Below, piece after piece: positions 26,931-36,951 of a DNA stretch of 64,000 nt. A program made the translations under genes and the position numbers. The notes below the pieces were generated by a model. That model was not told the DNA's origin. It did not search any database and saw only the letters and a list, made by a program, of their open reading frames with translations. The stretch's first letter is position 1. Each line of letters starts with the position of its first letter. Source of the stretch: Bacillus sp. FJAT-49711 (GTDB lineage Bacteria; Bacillota; Bacilli; Bacillales; Bacillaceae_C); NCBI RefSeq assembly GCF_018343715.1, contig NZ_JAGYPL010000001.1:768830-832829 (forward strand). The letters are read 5' to 3'.

Positions 26931-26961
26931 GCAAAATTTATAAACTAATTTTAAATATTTC

Positions 26962-26998
26962 AACACATGGTACTGTATCGTGCCATGTGTTTTTTTGA
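26962..26998 (+). terminator. Terminator after the first sugar importer
   Basis: AACACATGGTAC pairs with GTGCCATGTGTT (26962-26992) and runs into seven T. It is one of the strongest terminators in the window. Confidence 0.9.
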
Positions 26999-27169
26999 TT
27001 CTTATCCTTTATATTGGGACTAAAAAACGAGGTAAACATTCTCCAGATGCTTAAAAAGATTTTAGAACCATAAATATGATTAAAGTAATGGTTATTAGGC
27101 GGGCAATGCGATAAAAAGGAAACGGATGGAGGGAGTTCAGCTATGTTCTTAGGGAGGTGAGTAGCCATA

Positions 27170-27221
27170 GAAAAAAGCATAGTAGCTATCATCTTACATG
27201 ATAAGCTAAAATGCTTTTTTC
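27170..27221. terminator. Bidirectional terminator-like hairpin
   Basis: GAAAAAAGCAT (27170-27180) pairs with ATGCTTTTTTC (27211-27221), and an inner AGCTATCAT/ATGATAAGCT stem extends it. A and T tracts flank both sides, so it can end the regulator transcript from the right and any readthrough from the left. Confidence 0.7.
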
Positions 27222-27266
27222 TAAAAGGAGCCTCTTTATTGTGTAAAGAATGTGCATAAGACATTC

Positions 27267-29516
27267 CTAAAATGATTTTTCAGGGTCATTTCCCCAACCT
27301 TTGGCGTGGATATTCCTATATTCAGTTGGAGTTAAGCCTAAAGTTTTTTTAAACTTTCTTGTGAAATTGGGAGCATCAATATATCCTACGCTAGAAATAA
27401 TGTTCTTGATTGGCAAGTCTGTTTCTATTAACTGTCTTTTTACTTCTCCTAATCGCAGCTCCCATACATATTGAGAGAAGGTTTTTGTCGTTTCTTCTTT
27501 AATGAATCGACTTAAATAGGAGGCCGATAAATTAAAATCTTTTGCAATGTTTTCTAAACTTAAATTATAGTCTTGAAAATGTGTGTTTATATATTCTAAA
27601 ATATCAAGCTGCAACTGATTATTTTGTGCTTCTTTCTTTTCGGAGATTTTTATACAAATTTCCTTTGTTAATTCTGATAATATTTTCTGGAATTGCTGTA
27701 AGTTTGCTTCATCGTATTGATAATAAATAGTACTTGGGTTTAACGAAATTCCTGTTTCACTCGCAATCTTCATTAACGTATTGACAATATCGTACTTCAG
27801 ATGTTTGAGTAAATGGTTTGGAGCTTCATTATTTTGCAGCCAAATAATAAGTGAATGGATTGCTTCCTCTGCAATTTCTAAATTTCCTTGTTTGCAGCTC
27901 TGAGTTAACTTGAGTATATGAGATTTTGGAAGCCAGATAGTATCCGTTTCTTGTTGTTCCTTTATTTCATCAAAATGAACAATATCATGAATATGATTTG
28001 TCTTGCCATATTCAAATGCCGCAGAAGCTTCTATAAATGAACGATTGATAAAATTCTTGCCTGAATATGTCTTACCAACCCCGATAAACATTGATGAATC
28101 ATCTGTCAGTAATTGTCTAAACTGAGTGAGGAACTGATTTTTCTCTGCCTTGGAGTTGAGTTTACCGTTAATAATGTACGCAATTATTTTATCATTGATT
28201 AATTCGACTCCATATATATTGGCAGAATTCAATAATTTCCCCGCGGCTGCCTCCAATTCTTCCATATCAAGTCTACTTAATTGATTTTTAGATAGTGCTG
28301 TCACCATGACAAAGGAATGAGAGCCGTCCAAGCCCAATTGAATAGATTCAAATAACTCATCAGACTTGTTAATCGTTTTCATTTGACCTTTTAGAAGAGT
28401 AGTTAAATATTGGTCGCGTATTAAGGGTTTCTGCCTTATATACTTGTTATTTAAGTCGTCGTGTTTAATATATAAATTCTCGATCAACACACTTAAATTA
28501 TCTAAATCATTTTTACTCTTAAATTCGATAGAAGTTTCCTTGCGTTTTATAATATCTATCATCTTTTGGATAGGATGAAAATTTTTCAGAGCTGTATAGA
28601 TCGTAATGCCAGAAGCAACAATGGCAATAAATAATACTACTAGCAGCATAAAAGTTTTAAATTTAGACACTTTGCTGAAAAATTGATTTGTAGGCATTGC
28701 CATTACGTAAGACCAATTGCTAACAGTTGATTTCACTTTAACGATGGAATAATTAACGTTATCAATATTCATATCTTGGATTCTGGAATCGTTTTTAAGA
28801 ATTTTCTTTATAATAGAGGTATTAAAATTAGTACTGTTATTTGAAAAGGTAGAAACAGGTTGGTTATTTTGATCATAAATAAATACATTTCCTTCATAAC
28901 TACCCAGAATGTTATTAATCATGTTCTCAAAAAAGGAATTTTCCAATTTCATAAAGACAATACCATAAGTGCCTGCTGACCCAGGCGGAAGTGGGTATAC
29001 GTAAGTTGGATTTGAACCAAATGGTTTAATATCAGTAGATATACCAGCATAATCAATGTTTTTCAAATTGCTGACAAATGATTCTTTCGAGATTGTTTTT
29101 TGATTCGCTTTGAATTTCAAAAAAGCTTCCATGGACATTTGCCCTTTACCGTAATAAATAGTGTCTTGCTGAAAATAATAAAGATATAAATCTTCAATAA
29201 TTGCACTATTTTGTTTGTATTTTTCAAGCTCAGCTGTTGCTTCAGGAAGGGTTTCATTTCGGCTGACTCGATAAGGAGTTAATTTCCAGTCTATCGAAAC
29301 GAGAGCCCCTATATTATTTAATTCTCTCATTCGTCCGTCAACCATATTTTTTACGTTGTTGAGATTGTTTATATTAGAGAATTCTGTCTCTTCACGTAAA
29401 CTCTTCACAGAGTTATAGTAAAAAATCGTGGATATAATTGAAAAGGGTACTAGGAAAATCAATAAGTATGAAAGAATGTATGATAACAATAATCTGTGGC
29501 TGGAATTTTTTTTCAT
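27267..29516 (-). CDS. Membrane-bound AraC-family regulator (YesS-like)
   Basis: A 749-residue regulator with a membrane helix near residues 12-30, a large extracellular sensor region (about 31-290, Cache-like), a second helix near 290-315 and a cytoplasmic linker. The C-terminal AraC DNA-binding domain (about 640-745) shows two helix-turn-helix units: NLSLENIAKDFNLSASYLSRF and the IISSVGYIDAPNFTRKFKK segment. YesS-type proteins sense plant or host polysaccharide signals outside the cell and activate neighbouring sugar genes. It is transcribed away from the GH29-led cluster and lies between two importers, so it probably controls one or both. Confidence 0.88.
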   Translation of the reverse strand: MKKNSSHRLLLSYILSYLLIFLVPFSIISTIFYYNSVKSLREETEFSNINNLNNVKNMVDGRMRELNNIGALVSIDWKLTPYRVSRNETLPEATAELEKYKQNSAIIEDLYLYYFQQDTIYYGKGQMSMEAFLKFKANQKTISKESFVSNLKNIDYAGISTDIKPFGSNPTYVYPLPPGSAGTYGIVFMKLENSFFENMINNILGSYEGNVFIYDQNNQPVSTFSNNSTNFNTSIIKKILKNDSRIQDMNIDNVNYSIVKVKSTVSNWSYVMAMPTNQFFSKVSKFKTFMLLVVLFIAIVASGITIYTALKNFHPIQKMIDIIKRKETSIEFKSKNDLDNLSVLIENLYIKHDDLNNKYIRQKPLIRDQYLTTLLKGQMKTINKSDELFESIQLGLDGSHSFVMVTALSKNQLSRLDMEELEAAAGKLLNSANIYGVELINDKIIAYIINGKLNSKAEKNQFLTQFRQLLTDDSSMFIGVGKTYSGKNFINRSFIEASAAFEYGKTNHIHDIVHFDEIKEQQETDTIWLPKSHILKLTQSCKQGNLEIAEEAIHSLIIWLQNNEAPNHLLKHLKYDIVNTLMKIASETGISLNPSTIYYQYDEANLQQFQKILSELTKEICIKISEKKEAQNNQLQLDILEYINTHFQDYNLSLENIAKDFNLSASYLSRFIKEETTKTFSQYVWELRLGEVKRQLIETDLPIKNIISSVGYIDAPNFTRKFKKTLGLTPTEYRNIHAKGWGNDPEKSF

Positions 29517-29590
29517 CGCTTTATACTCCTTCGAACATTTTTCCTAACTATTAAATGTGTCTCTCTCTTTTTTCCTTATCAATTAAACAG

Positions 29591-29686
29591 AAAAAAACCG
29601 CTTACTTTAGCGGCATGATTTAAAGTATTCTAAGTGAAAAAATACTTAACGTAAATCATGAAATATCAATATCCACATTGATATTT
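29591..29686 (-). ncRNA. Three tandem hairpins: candidate structured RNA
   Basis: Three adjacent inverted repeats are visible. CCGCT/AGCGG (29598-29613) is followed on the minus strand by seven T, like an intrinsic terminator. CATGATTTA-AAGTATT (29614-29629) pairs with 29641-29660 with a four-base bulge. AAATATCAAT/ATTGATATTT (29661-29686) has a six-base loop. Read on the minus strand they form two hairpins leading into a terminator, as in a small RNA or a 5' regulatory leader. No known riboswitch motif is recognised. Confidence 0.4.
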
Positions 29687-29971
29687 AGCAAAATTGTCTT
29701 GTAAGCCCTTTAAATTTACTACTCTTAGAAGTTATTTATTATTGTGTAATTTAATAGTAGAAAAGAATATAAAGATTGTCAAGTTAACGAATCTTCTAAA
29801 TGAGTGCGCTTTACGATGTGTATTATTTTCAATAGATATGTATTATTTGTTTGTTGAAATCATACATAAAAAGGTCTTACATAACTAGTTGATATTCTAC
29901 ACATATACAAATACAAGAACTAAATCGTAAGATGGAAGTATAAAAAGTCTGAAAAACATTGGAGGAAGGAT
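29687..29971. other. Intergenic region before the GH29 gene
   Basis: About 285 AT-rich bases. A 64-codon plus-strand frame at 29694-29888 has no ribosome binding site and poor composition and is not taken as a gene. GGAGGAAGG just before 29972 is the ribosome binding site of the fucosidase. A promoter for the glycan cluster is expected here but no -35/-10 pair is convincing. Confidence 0.4.
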
Positions 29972-31354
29972 ATGTCTGCACACGAAGCGGAACAATCAGA
30001 AAAAGAAGTTATGAATGGCGTCCACCAGTTTAGTAATGATAAGAAATGGGTCAAACCAGATAATCCGATACTTTTAGAGCAAATAGAATGGTTTAAAGAT
30101 CAAAAGTTAGGATTTATGATGCACTGGGGACCTTACTCTCAATTAGGGATAGTTGAATCATGGGCTTTAAGTGATCAAGATGCTGATTGGTCTAGGGAAG
30201 ATATTGATTGGGAACAAAACCCAGAAGTATTTAAGAAACAGTACTTTGATTTAAATAAAAGCTTTAATCCGATTCGATTTCAACCAGATGAATGGGCGGA
30301 ACTAGCTCACGAAGGCGGCTTTAAATATTTTTTATTTACGACAAAACATCACGACGGTTTTTGTATGTGGGATACGAAAACAACGAATTATAAAATAACA
30401 GATTCTAGCTGTCCTTTTCACACACATAAATACGCCGATATTGTCAAACATGCGTTTGATGCATTCCGAGCGAAAGGATTGCCCATTGCGGCTTACTTTT
30501 CAAAAGCAGATTGGCATACCCCGACATATTGGGCGAAGGGAATGGAACGTGGGACAAACATGTGGAGAGGCCCGTCGTATAATACGGAAGAATATCCGGA
30601 ATTGTGGGAGAAATTCGTCAAATTTACTCATGAACAAATGATGGAGCTATTAACCGAATACGGGAGAATTGAAGTTCTATGGCTTGATGCAGGCTGGGTA
30701 TCACCGAAAAACAAGCAAGATATTCGACTCGGAGAGCTAATTAATAAGGCTCGTGAAAAACAACCATGGCTGCTTTCCGCTGATCGACTTATTGGAGGGC
30801 CTTTTGAAAATATTATCACTCCAGAACAAGCAGTTCCGGAAAAACCAATGGAAGTTCCATGGGAAAGCTGTATTACTATGGGAACCGCTTTCTCATTTCG
30901 GTACGAAGATGATTACAAACCAACAAGGGAGCTCATTCATTTATTAATTGAAGTTATTTCAAAAGGGGGAAACCTCGCTTTAAATGTAGCAGCTCAACCG
31001 GATGGAAGGCTTCCACGTGCAGCTATTAAAAGAATGAAAGAAATGGGCAGCTGGTTGAAAATATATGGTGAAGCAGTTTATGGTACGAGAATGTGTGCGC
31101 CATTTTATACAGAAAACATTGGTTTTACAAAGAAAAATAACACCATTTATTGTTTCTATCTGTACGAAGATGAGAATAGCGAAGTAAATGATGAAATCAA
31201 AATTCCGTATACGGAAAAAGTAAACCGAATTGACCTCGTTGGTGGTCAGGAAGAAATATCGTTTACACAAACAGACGAAGGAATCATTATTCGACTGCCT
31301 GAATCGGTAAAACAAAATACTGCACCTATAGCACATGTTTTTCGATTTAATTAA
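29972..31354 (+). CDS. GH29 alpha-L-fucosidase
   Basis: A 460-residue intracellular glycosidase of family GH29; there is no signal peptide. The N-terminal catalytic barrel shows MMHWGPYSQLG, FTTKHHDGFCMWD and IEVLWLDAGW, the last carrying the expected nucleophile, Asp239. The C-terminal 100 residues form a beta-sandwich. The enzyme removes alpha-linked L-fucose from oligosaccharides, with retention of configuration. It leads a run of glycosidases (GH38, GH3) and a YesL gene, so it likely acts on imported fucosylated fragments. The acid/base residue is poorly conserved in the family and is not assigned. Confidence 0.88.
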   Translation: MSAHEAEQSEKEVMNGVHQFSNDKKWVKPDNPILLEQIEWFKDQKLGFMMHWGPYSQLGIVESWALSDQDADWSREDIDWEQNPEVFKKQYFDLNKSFNPIRFQPDEWAELAHEGGFKYFLFTTKHHDGFCMWDTKTTNYKITDSSCPFHTHKYADIVKHAFDAFRAKGLPIAAYFSKADWHTPTYWAKGMERGTNMWRGPSYNTEEYPELWEKFVKFTHEQMMELLTEYGRIEVLWLDAGWVSPKNKQDIRLGELINKAREKQPWLLSADRLIGGPFENIITPEQAVPEKPMEVPWESCITMGTAFSFRYEDDYKPTRELIHLLIEVISKGGNLALNVAAQPDGRLPRAAIKRMKEMGSWLKIYGEAVYGTRMCAPFYTENIGFTKKNNTIYCFYLYEDENSEVNDEIKIPYTEKVNRIDLVGGQEEISFTQTDEGIIIRLPESVKQNTAPIAHVFRFN

Positions 31355-31386
31355 GTCATCTAAATAGACAAAAGGAGTTATTCATT

Positions 31387-34300
31387 TTGAACAGAATTCA
31401 TCGCTTTATAAATTATTTAAGCGGGCATCAAATATCGGAATCTATTAAACTTGAAAACTGGCATGCTACACGTGCCATATACACTGAACCGGTAAAATAT
31501 GAGAATCAAAGCCAAGATCCCGAAACCATTAATGTTGGGGATCACTTAATTGTTACCGGTGAAACGATGTTCTTAGAAAAGTCTATTACAATCCCAACCG
31601 AATGGAATGAAAGTTCTGTCGGATTAGTTTTTCATGTTGGACAACCTGAAATTAAAACAAACCATGAAGCGCTATTATATATAAACGGGGTACCGTATCA
31701 TGGAATTGATCGAAATCGTAGTTTAGTTCCACTCCCGGATGATCATGGAAAAACGTCTAATTATGACATTAAAATTGAATTATTTAATCCAGTGGCGCAA
31801 GTAGTGGATCAGTTAAACTTCCAAAATGAACCTGCAGAACACAGTCCGGCACCTCTTTCACTATTACAAAGCAATTTGGTCCGTATGAACAAAGCGGTAG
31901 AAGATTTACTGTTCACAGTGAAAGTTTATTTTGAAACAGCAATACAGTTGACTGAAGGGGATTTAAAGAAGGATCAAATTATTAAAGCCTTAACTGAGCT
32001 GAGTGATAGGTTCCTAAACGAAGATCATAATAAGTTAAAAGATCAACAATGGGTATCATTAATCGAACAGAATCTACTACACTCACTTAAAGATCTAGAA
32101 AACTATTCTCAAGGAAAAATTCATATGGTAGGACAATCGCATATAGATTTAGCTTGGCTATGGCCTGCTAAGGAAGCGGTCCGGAAATCTAGTCGTACGT
32201 TTTCAACGATGAGTACATTATTGGATCAATTTCCTCATTTTATGTATGCGCAAAGTCAGCCACAGGCTTACGATTTCGTTAAAAAACATTATCCAGATCT
32301 GTATGAAAGAATAAAAAAACATATCGTTTCAGGCAGATGGGAAGTAGTTGGCGGTATGTGGGTAGAGCCAGATTTAAATATCCCATCTGGTGAATCACTT
32401 GTAAGACAGCTTGTATATGGGATGAAGTTTTATCAAGAAGAATTCGGTGTAAAACCTCGTATCGAATGGCTTCCTGATACATTTGGCTATTGTGCATCAT
32501 TGCCTCAGCTCCTGCGAAAAGCAGGTCTAGAATATTTCATGACAACTAAAATGAATTGGAATGATACAAATAAATTTCCTTATGATTTATTTAATTGGGT
32601 GGGAATTGATGGCACAACGATTCTTGCTTACTTAAATCATGGTGTGAACGAGCATACACATCCGAAAGAGATTAAAGACCATTGGGACAGTTATAAACAA
32701 AAGACGGTGCATCCGGAACAGATGCTTCTGTATGGTCATGGTGATGGCGGCGGCGGTGTTACGAGGGAAATGGTTAAATACGTGGAACGATCCCAAAGTT
32801 TGCCGGCATTACCAACAACAGAATTTAGTACAGCCCATGAATTTTTTGATGGCATTAAAAAATCTAATTATCGTACATTACCTTCTTGGCATGGTGATAT
32901 GTATCTCGAGCTTCATCGCGGCACTTATACAACACATGCAAAAAATAAACGTTGGAATCGTAAAGCCGAAATACTATATCGTGATGCCGAAATATGGAGA
33001 AGCTTTGCTTCATGGGTCAATGGGCAGCAACCATTTGATTCTTTGGAGGAGGGTTGGAAATTATTATTATTTAATCAATTTCATGACATCATCCCAGGGA
33101 CATCTATTCCAGAAGTCTATGAAAAGTCTGAATCCGATTACAATGAAATCTTTAGGATAGGATATGCTGCTAAAGATGAGGCAATTCAATTATTAGAAAA
33201 ACAAATTGATACAAACGGGGATGGAACACCTATCATCATTCTTAATAGTCTGTCATGGGCAAGATCAGAAATTGTTACGATTAAGGGTGGCAACGATCTT
33301 GTAAATATGGAAGCATATGATGAAAACGGCAATCAGCTAGAGAGTGATATAAAAATGATCGGTGACCAAAAAGTAGAAATGTCTGTGTTTGTTCCAAACA
33401 TTCCCGAAATGGGTTATTGCACAATATGGCTAAGAAACAACCATCGTGAAAGTTCCCTGAAAGTAATTGATTTTAATGGTCGCTGGGAGACAGAGTATTA
33501 TTTAGTGGAATGGAATGAAAATGGCGAAATCGTACGTTTATTTGATAAGAAAGCGAAACGAGAAGTAATCAAATCAGGTGAAGCCGGAAATCAACTTCAG
33601 TTTTACCATGATCGCCCAACATATTGGGATGCTTGGGATATCGATCCGAGATTTGAAGCTCAGCTAGCTGGACAAGTGAAACTACAATCAGTAGAAGTTG
33701 TTCAAAAAGGAAAAACGAAAGATGTACTTCGCTTTAAATGGTCTGTTTCACATTCCTTTATCGAGCAAGATGTCGTTTTCTATCATCATTCACCAAGAAT
33801 CGATTTTGTAACAAATGTCGATTGGAAAGAGGAACATAAGCTTTTAAAGGTAGCCTTCCCTGTTGATATTGTAACGGATAAAGCAACATATGAAATCCCA
33901 TTTGGCACCGTCGATCGGGCAACGCACAATAATACAAGCTGGGAAATAGCCCAGTTCGAAGTTTGCGGTCATCGATTCGCTGATCTATCCGAAAGCAATT
34001 ATGGTGTAAGCTTAATGAACGATTGTAAGTACGGTTATGATGTAAAAGGCAATGTCCTTAGATTATCGTTATTACGTGCTCCAAAGTGGCCAGATCCGGG
34101 TGCCGATATTGGTACACATCAATTTACGTACTCTATATATCCACATCGCGGTAATTGGCAGGCAGCAAATGTAACGAGAGAGGGATATGAACTAAACCAT
34201 AAAGTAAGTGTCCTTGAGACCCATGCGCATACAGGCACTTTGCCAAATTGTCATAGTTTTATTAAAACAGATGCGCAATCAGTTGTAATCGATACGGTAA

Positions 34301-34512
34301 AACATGCCGAAAATCATACCGGATTCATTTTCAGGCTATATGAATCCTTTGGGGGAAGAGAGCAGGTGAATCTTCAATTAGAGGATTCGATCGGAACAGT
34401 GGAAGAAACAAATCTATTAGAAGAAACGATCGTCAATATGAAAGCGGAAAATAATCAAATTAATATTGATTGTAACCCATTTGAGATAAAAACAGTACGT
34501 GTAACTCTGTAA
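31387..34512 (+). CDS. GH38 alpha-mannosidase (large, 1041 aa)
   Basis: A 1041-residue cytoplasmic GH38 enzyme. The catalytic zinc site starts with GQSHIDLAWLW (His252, Asp254). The nucleophile is expected at Asp364 in WLPDTFGYCASLPQ, and zinc ligand histidines recur in QFHDIIPGTSI. An N-terminal 230-residue domain and C-terminal beta-sandwich domains match the class II alpha-mannosidases of bacteria (YpgG/Man2C1-like). It cleaves alpha-linked mannose, often alpha-1,2, 1,3 or 1,6. The start is TTG at 31387 behind AAAAGGAG. It follows the fucosidase by 32 bases and so is co-transcribed. Confidence 0.92.
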   Translation: MNRIHRFINYLSGHQISESIKLENWHATRAIYTEPVKYENQSQDPETINVGDHLIVTGETMFLEKSITIPTEWNESSVGLVFHVGQPEIKTNHEALLYINGVPYHGIDRNRSLVPLPDDHGKTSNYDIKIELFNPVAQVVDQLNFQNEPAEHSPAPLSLLQSNLVRMNKAVEDLLFTVKVYFETAIQLTEGDLKKDQIIKALTELSDRFLNEDHNKLKDQQWVSLIEQNLLHSLKDLENYSQGKIHMVGQSHIDLAWLWPAKEAVRKSSRTFSTMSTLLDQFPHFMYAQSQPQAYDFVKKHYPDLYERIKKHIVSGRWEVVGGMWVEPDLNIPSGESLVRQLVYGMKFYQEEFGVKPRIEWLPDTFGYCASLPQLLRKAGLEYFMTTKMNWNDTNKFPYDLFNWVGIDGTTILAYLNHGVNEHTHPKEIKDHWDSYKQKTVHPEQMLLYGHGDGGGGVTREMVKYVERSQSLPALPTTEFSTAHEFFDGIKKSNYRTLPSWHGDMYLELHRGTYTTHAKNKRWNRKAEILYRDAEIWRSFASWVNGQQPFDSLEEGWKLLLFNQFHDIIPGTSIPEVYEKSESDYNEIFRIGYAAKDEAIQLLEKQIDTNGDGTPIIILNSLSWARSEIVTIKGGNDLVNMEAYDENGNQLESDIKMIGDQKVEMSVFVPNIPEMGYCTIWLRNNHRESSLKVIDFNGRWETEYYLVEWNENGEIVRLFDKKAKREVIKSGEAGNQLQFYHDRPTYWDAWDIDPRFEAQLAGQVKLQSVEVVQKGKTKDVLRFKWSVSHSFIEQDVVFYHHSPRIDFVTNVDWKEEHKLLKVAFPVDIVTDKATYEIPFGTVDRATHNNTSWEIAQFEVCGHRFADLSESNYGVSLMNDCKYGYDVKGNVLRLSLLRAPKWPDPGADIGTHQFTYSIYPHRGNWQAANVTREGYELNHKVSVLETHAHTGTLPNCHSFIKTDAQSVVIDTVKHAENHTGFIFRLYESFGGREQVNLQLEDSIGTVEETNLLEETIVNMKAENNQINIDCNPFEIKTVRVTL

Positions 34513-34519
34513 TATATAA

Positions 34520-34563
34520 TGAAATACCAATTCAACTACTACTTGTTGGATTGGTATTTTAAC
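34520..34563 (+). terminator. Hairpin with T-tract after the first GH38 gene
   Basis: AATACCAATTCAAC pairs with GTTGGATTGGTATT (34523-34558), then TT. The T-tract is short, so it may be a partial terminator within the operon. Confidence 0.55.
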
Positions 34564-34586
34564 ATCAAAGAATGGATGTGTGATAA

Positions 34587-36875
34587 ATGAAATATAAAGA
34601 TTCTTCTTTACCGATTGATGAGAGGGTAGAAGACTTATTATCAAGAATGACACTTAAGGAAAAAGTTGGACAGCTGAATCAAAAAATGTACGGATGGAAT
34701 GCGTATAAAAAAACGGAAAATGGCATTGAATTGACTGAAGCTTTCAAAGATCATGTTGCATTTGGAGATGGAATGGGTGCCTTATATGGCCTATTTCGAT
34801 CTGACCCTTGGTCTGCTGTTACATATGAAAATGGTATTCCAACTCATGAAAATGCACATATCGCCAATACGATTCAACGATATATAAAAGAACATACGAG
34901 ACTAGGTATTCCAGTATTATTGTCGGAAGAATGTCCACATGGCCACCAAGCACTAGATGGTACGATTATTCCAACGAATATTGGAGCGGGCAGCACATGG
35001 AACCCGGAATTGCTTGAAGAAGCATATTCATACGTGGCAAGAGAAGTAAGGTCAAGAGGAGCACATTTAGGTTTAATCTCCACTCTAGATATTTTACGCG
35101 AACCGAGATGGGGAAGATCCGAAGAATGTTATAGCGAAGATCCTTACTTAGCAGCTAGAATGACGGAATCAGCCGTAAAAGGACTGCAAGGAGATGGTAC
35201 GGAGCTGGATAAACAGAACAAAATCATTGCTGTACTAAAACATTTTGCGGCGCAAGGGGATGGCGAAGGTGGTCATAATGCTGCTCCCGCCAATATTGGT
35301 CAAAGGGAATTACGTGAAATTCATTTACCAGCTATGAAAGTGGGAGTTAAAGCAGGAGCTTTAGGCTGTATGGCAGCTTATAATGAAATTGATGGAATTC
35401 CTTGCCACGCAAATTCTGGACTTTTAACCGAAATCCTCCGCGAAGAATGGGGATACGAAGGAATCGTCATGGCAGACGGTGTAGCGATTGATCGTTTAAG
35501 AATGTTAGCCGGTGATTACGAAAGTGCTGCAGCGATGGCGCTTGAGTCTGGAGTTGATCTGAGTCTTTGGGATACGGCTTTTACAACGTTGGAAAGGGCA
35601 GTTCAAGAAGGGAAAACATCTGAAGCATTGATTGACCGTGCTGTTCGAAGGGTACTAAGACTTAAATTTACATTAGGCTTATTTGATCAACCATATACAG
35701 ATGAAACATTGTCACTTCAAATAGTGGGAAATGAATCATTTCGTAAAGTTAATTTACAAGTAGCGAGAGAATCAGCCGTATTGTTAAAGAACTCTCAACA
35801 ACTCCTTCCGTTAAATAAAAAAACAAAAATAGCGGTGATTGGCCCAAATGCAGATCAAATTTATAATCAATTAGGTGATTATACTGCAATACAAAATGAA
35901 GGAAAAGGGGTTACCGTTCTTGAAGGCATCAAGCAATTTTCTGAAAGCGAAATCCTCTATGCTAAAGGTTGTTCAGTAAGGGGAGAATCTAAAGATGGTT
36001 TTGCCGAAGCATTAACGGCTGCTAAAGCATCTGATGTCGTTGTTATGGTCCTCGGAGGAAGCAGTATGCGCAATTTCGATATCCAATATGATTCCAATGG
36101 AGCTGCCATTATTTCAGGAAATCCAACAGACATGGATTGCGGAGAAGGCGTTGATTTAGCAGATTTACGACTTGGTGGAATGCAAGAAGAACTTGTAAAA
36201 ACAATTGCTGAAACAGGAAAGCCAATCATTACTGTCTTAATTCAAGGTCGACCACACGCCATAACGAATATAGTCGATGAGAGCGATGCCATTATATGTG
36301 GATGGTATCCTGGACAGGAAGGTGGACAAGCATTGGCGGAAATGATTTTTGGAGAAGTAAACCCCAGTGGGAAACTATCGGTTTCATTACCACGATCTTC
36401 CGCCCAGCTACCAGTCTATTACAATCAAAAAGATCAAGGTAGACAACTAGACTATATAGATGAAACAGCATTACCTTTATACCCATTCGGTTATGGATTG
36501 AGTTATACGGGCTTCCATTACCGTAATTTACGTTTGGAAAAAACTGAAATGACTTTAGAGGAGATTAATAACGGGCAAGCTGTAGAAGTATCAGTTATGG
36601 TTAAAAACGTAGGAACGCGAGCTGGTGCAGAAGTTGTCCAGTTATATATAAAGGATTTAGAAGCTAGTGTGACAAGAAGAGTGAAAGAATTAAAAGCCTT
36701 TAAAAAGATTTGGCTCGAACCAGGTGAAGAAAAAAGGGTAAATCTTTATTTAAGTAAAGAAGAACTTGCCATTTGGAATAATAAAATGAAATTTATAGTT
36801 GAACGTGGGCAAATAAGGATAATGGTAGGAGGCAATTCCATCGACACACTTGAAACAGTTTTAATAGTAAGTTAA
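34587..36875 (+). CDS. GH3 family glycoside hydrolase (beta-glucosidase/xylosidase-like)
   Basis: A 762-residue GH3 enzyme with the usual order: (beta/alpha)8 barrel, alpha/beta sandwich and C-terminal fibronectin type III domain. The nucleophile is expected at Asp297 in GIVMADGVAIDRL, where many relatives have Ser-Asp-Trp. The substrate-binding segments LSEECPHGHQ, REPRWGRSEECYSED and KHFAAQGDGEGG are present. The last 100 residues (SVMVKNVGTRAGAEVVQLY) are FnIII-like. There is no signal peptide, so it works inside the cell. The exact sugar (glucose, xylose or GlcNAc) cannot be told; the setting among mannosidases and a fucosidase suggests trimming of glycan fragments. Confidence 0.9.
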   Translation: MKYKDSSLPIDERVEDLLSRMTLKEKVGQLNQKMYGWNAYKKTENGIELTEAFKDHVAFGDGMGALYGLFRSDPWSAVTYENGIPTHENAHIANTIQRYIKEHTRLGIPVLLSEECPHGHQALDGTIIPTNIGAGSTWNPELLEEAYSYVAREVRSRGAHLGLISTLDILREPRWGRSEECYSEDPYLAARMTESAVKGLQGDGTELDKQNKIIAVLKHFAAQGDGEGGHNAAPANIGQRELREIHLPAMKVGVKAGALGCMAAYNEIDGIPCHANSGLLTEILREEWGYEGIVMADGVAIDRLRMLAGDYESAAAMALESGVDLSLWDTAFTTLERAVQEGKTSEALIDRAVRRVLRLKFTLGLFDQPYTDETLSLQIVGNESFRKVNLQVARESAVLLKNSQQLLPLNKKTKIAVIGPNADQIYNQLGDYTAIQNEGKGVTVLEGIKQFSESEILYAKGCSVRGESKDGFAEALTAAKASDVVVMVLGGSSMRNFDIQYDSNGAAIISGNPTDMDCGEGVDLADLRLGGMQEELVKTIAETGKPIITVLIQGRPHAITNIVDESDAIICGWYPGQEGGQALAEMIFGEVNPSGKLSVSLPRSSAQLPVYYNQKDQGRQLDYIDETALPLYPFGYGLSYTGFHYRNLRLEKTEMTLEEINNGQAVEVSVMVKNVGTRAGAEVVQLYIKDLEASVTRRVKELKAFKKIWLEPGEEKRVNLYLSKEELAIWNNKMKFIVERGQIRIMVGGNSIDTLETVLIVS

Positions 36876-36951
36876 TGTGATTCATATAGTGATTCATCCA
36901 ATACATTAATATTTTTTCAAAAATTATTGCACCAGAGAGGAAAACATAATA

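Noticed and set aside
26938..27264. 108-codon minus-strand frame
   Set aside because: It runs through two strong terminators and lacks a ribosome binding site.
29694..29888. 64-codon plus-strand frame before the fucosidase
   Set aside because: No ribosome binding site, Cys/Leu-rich random-looking composition, AT-rich region.
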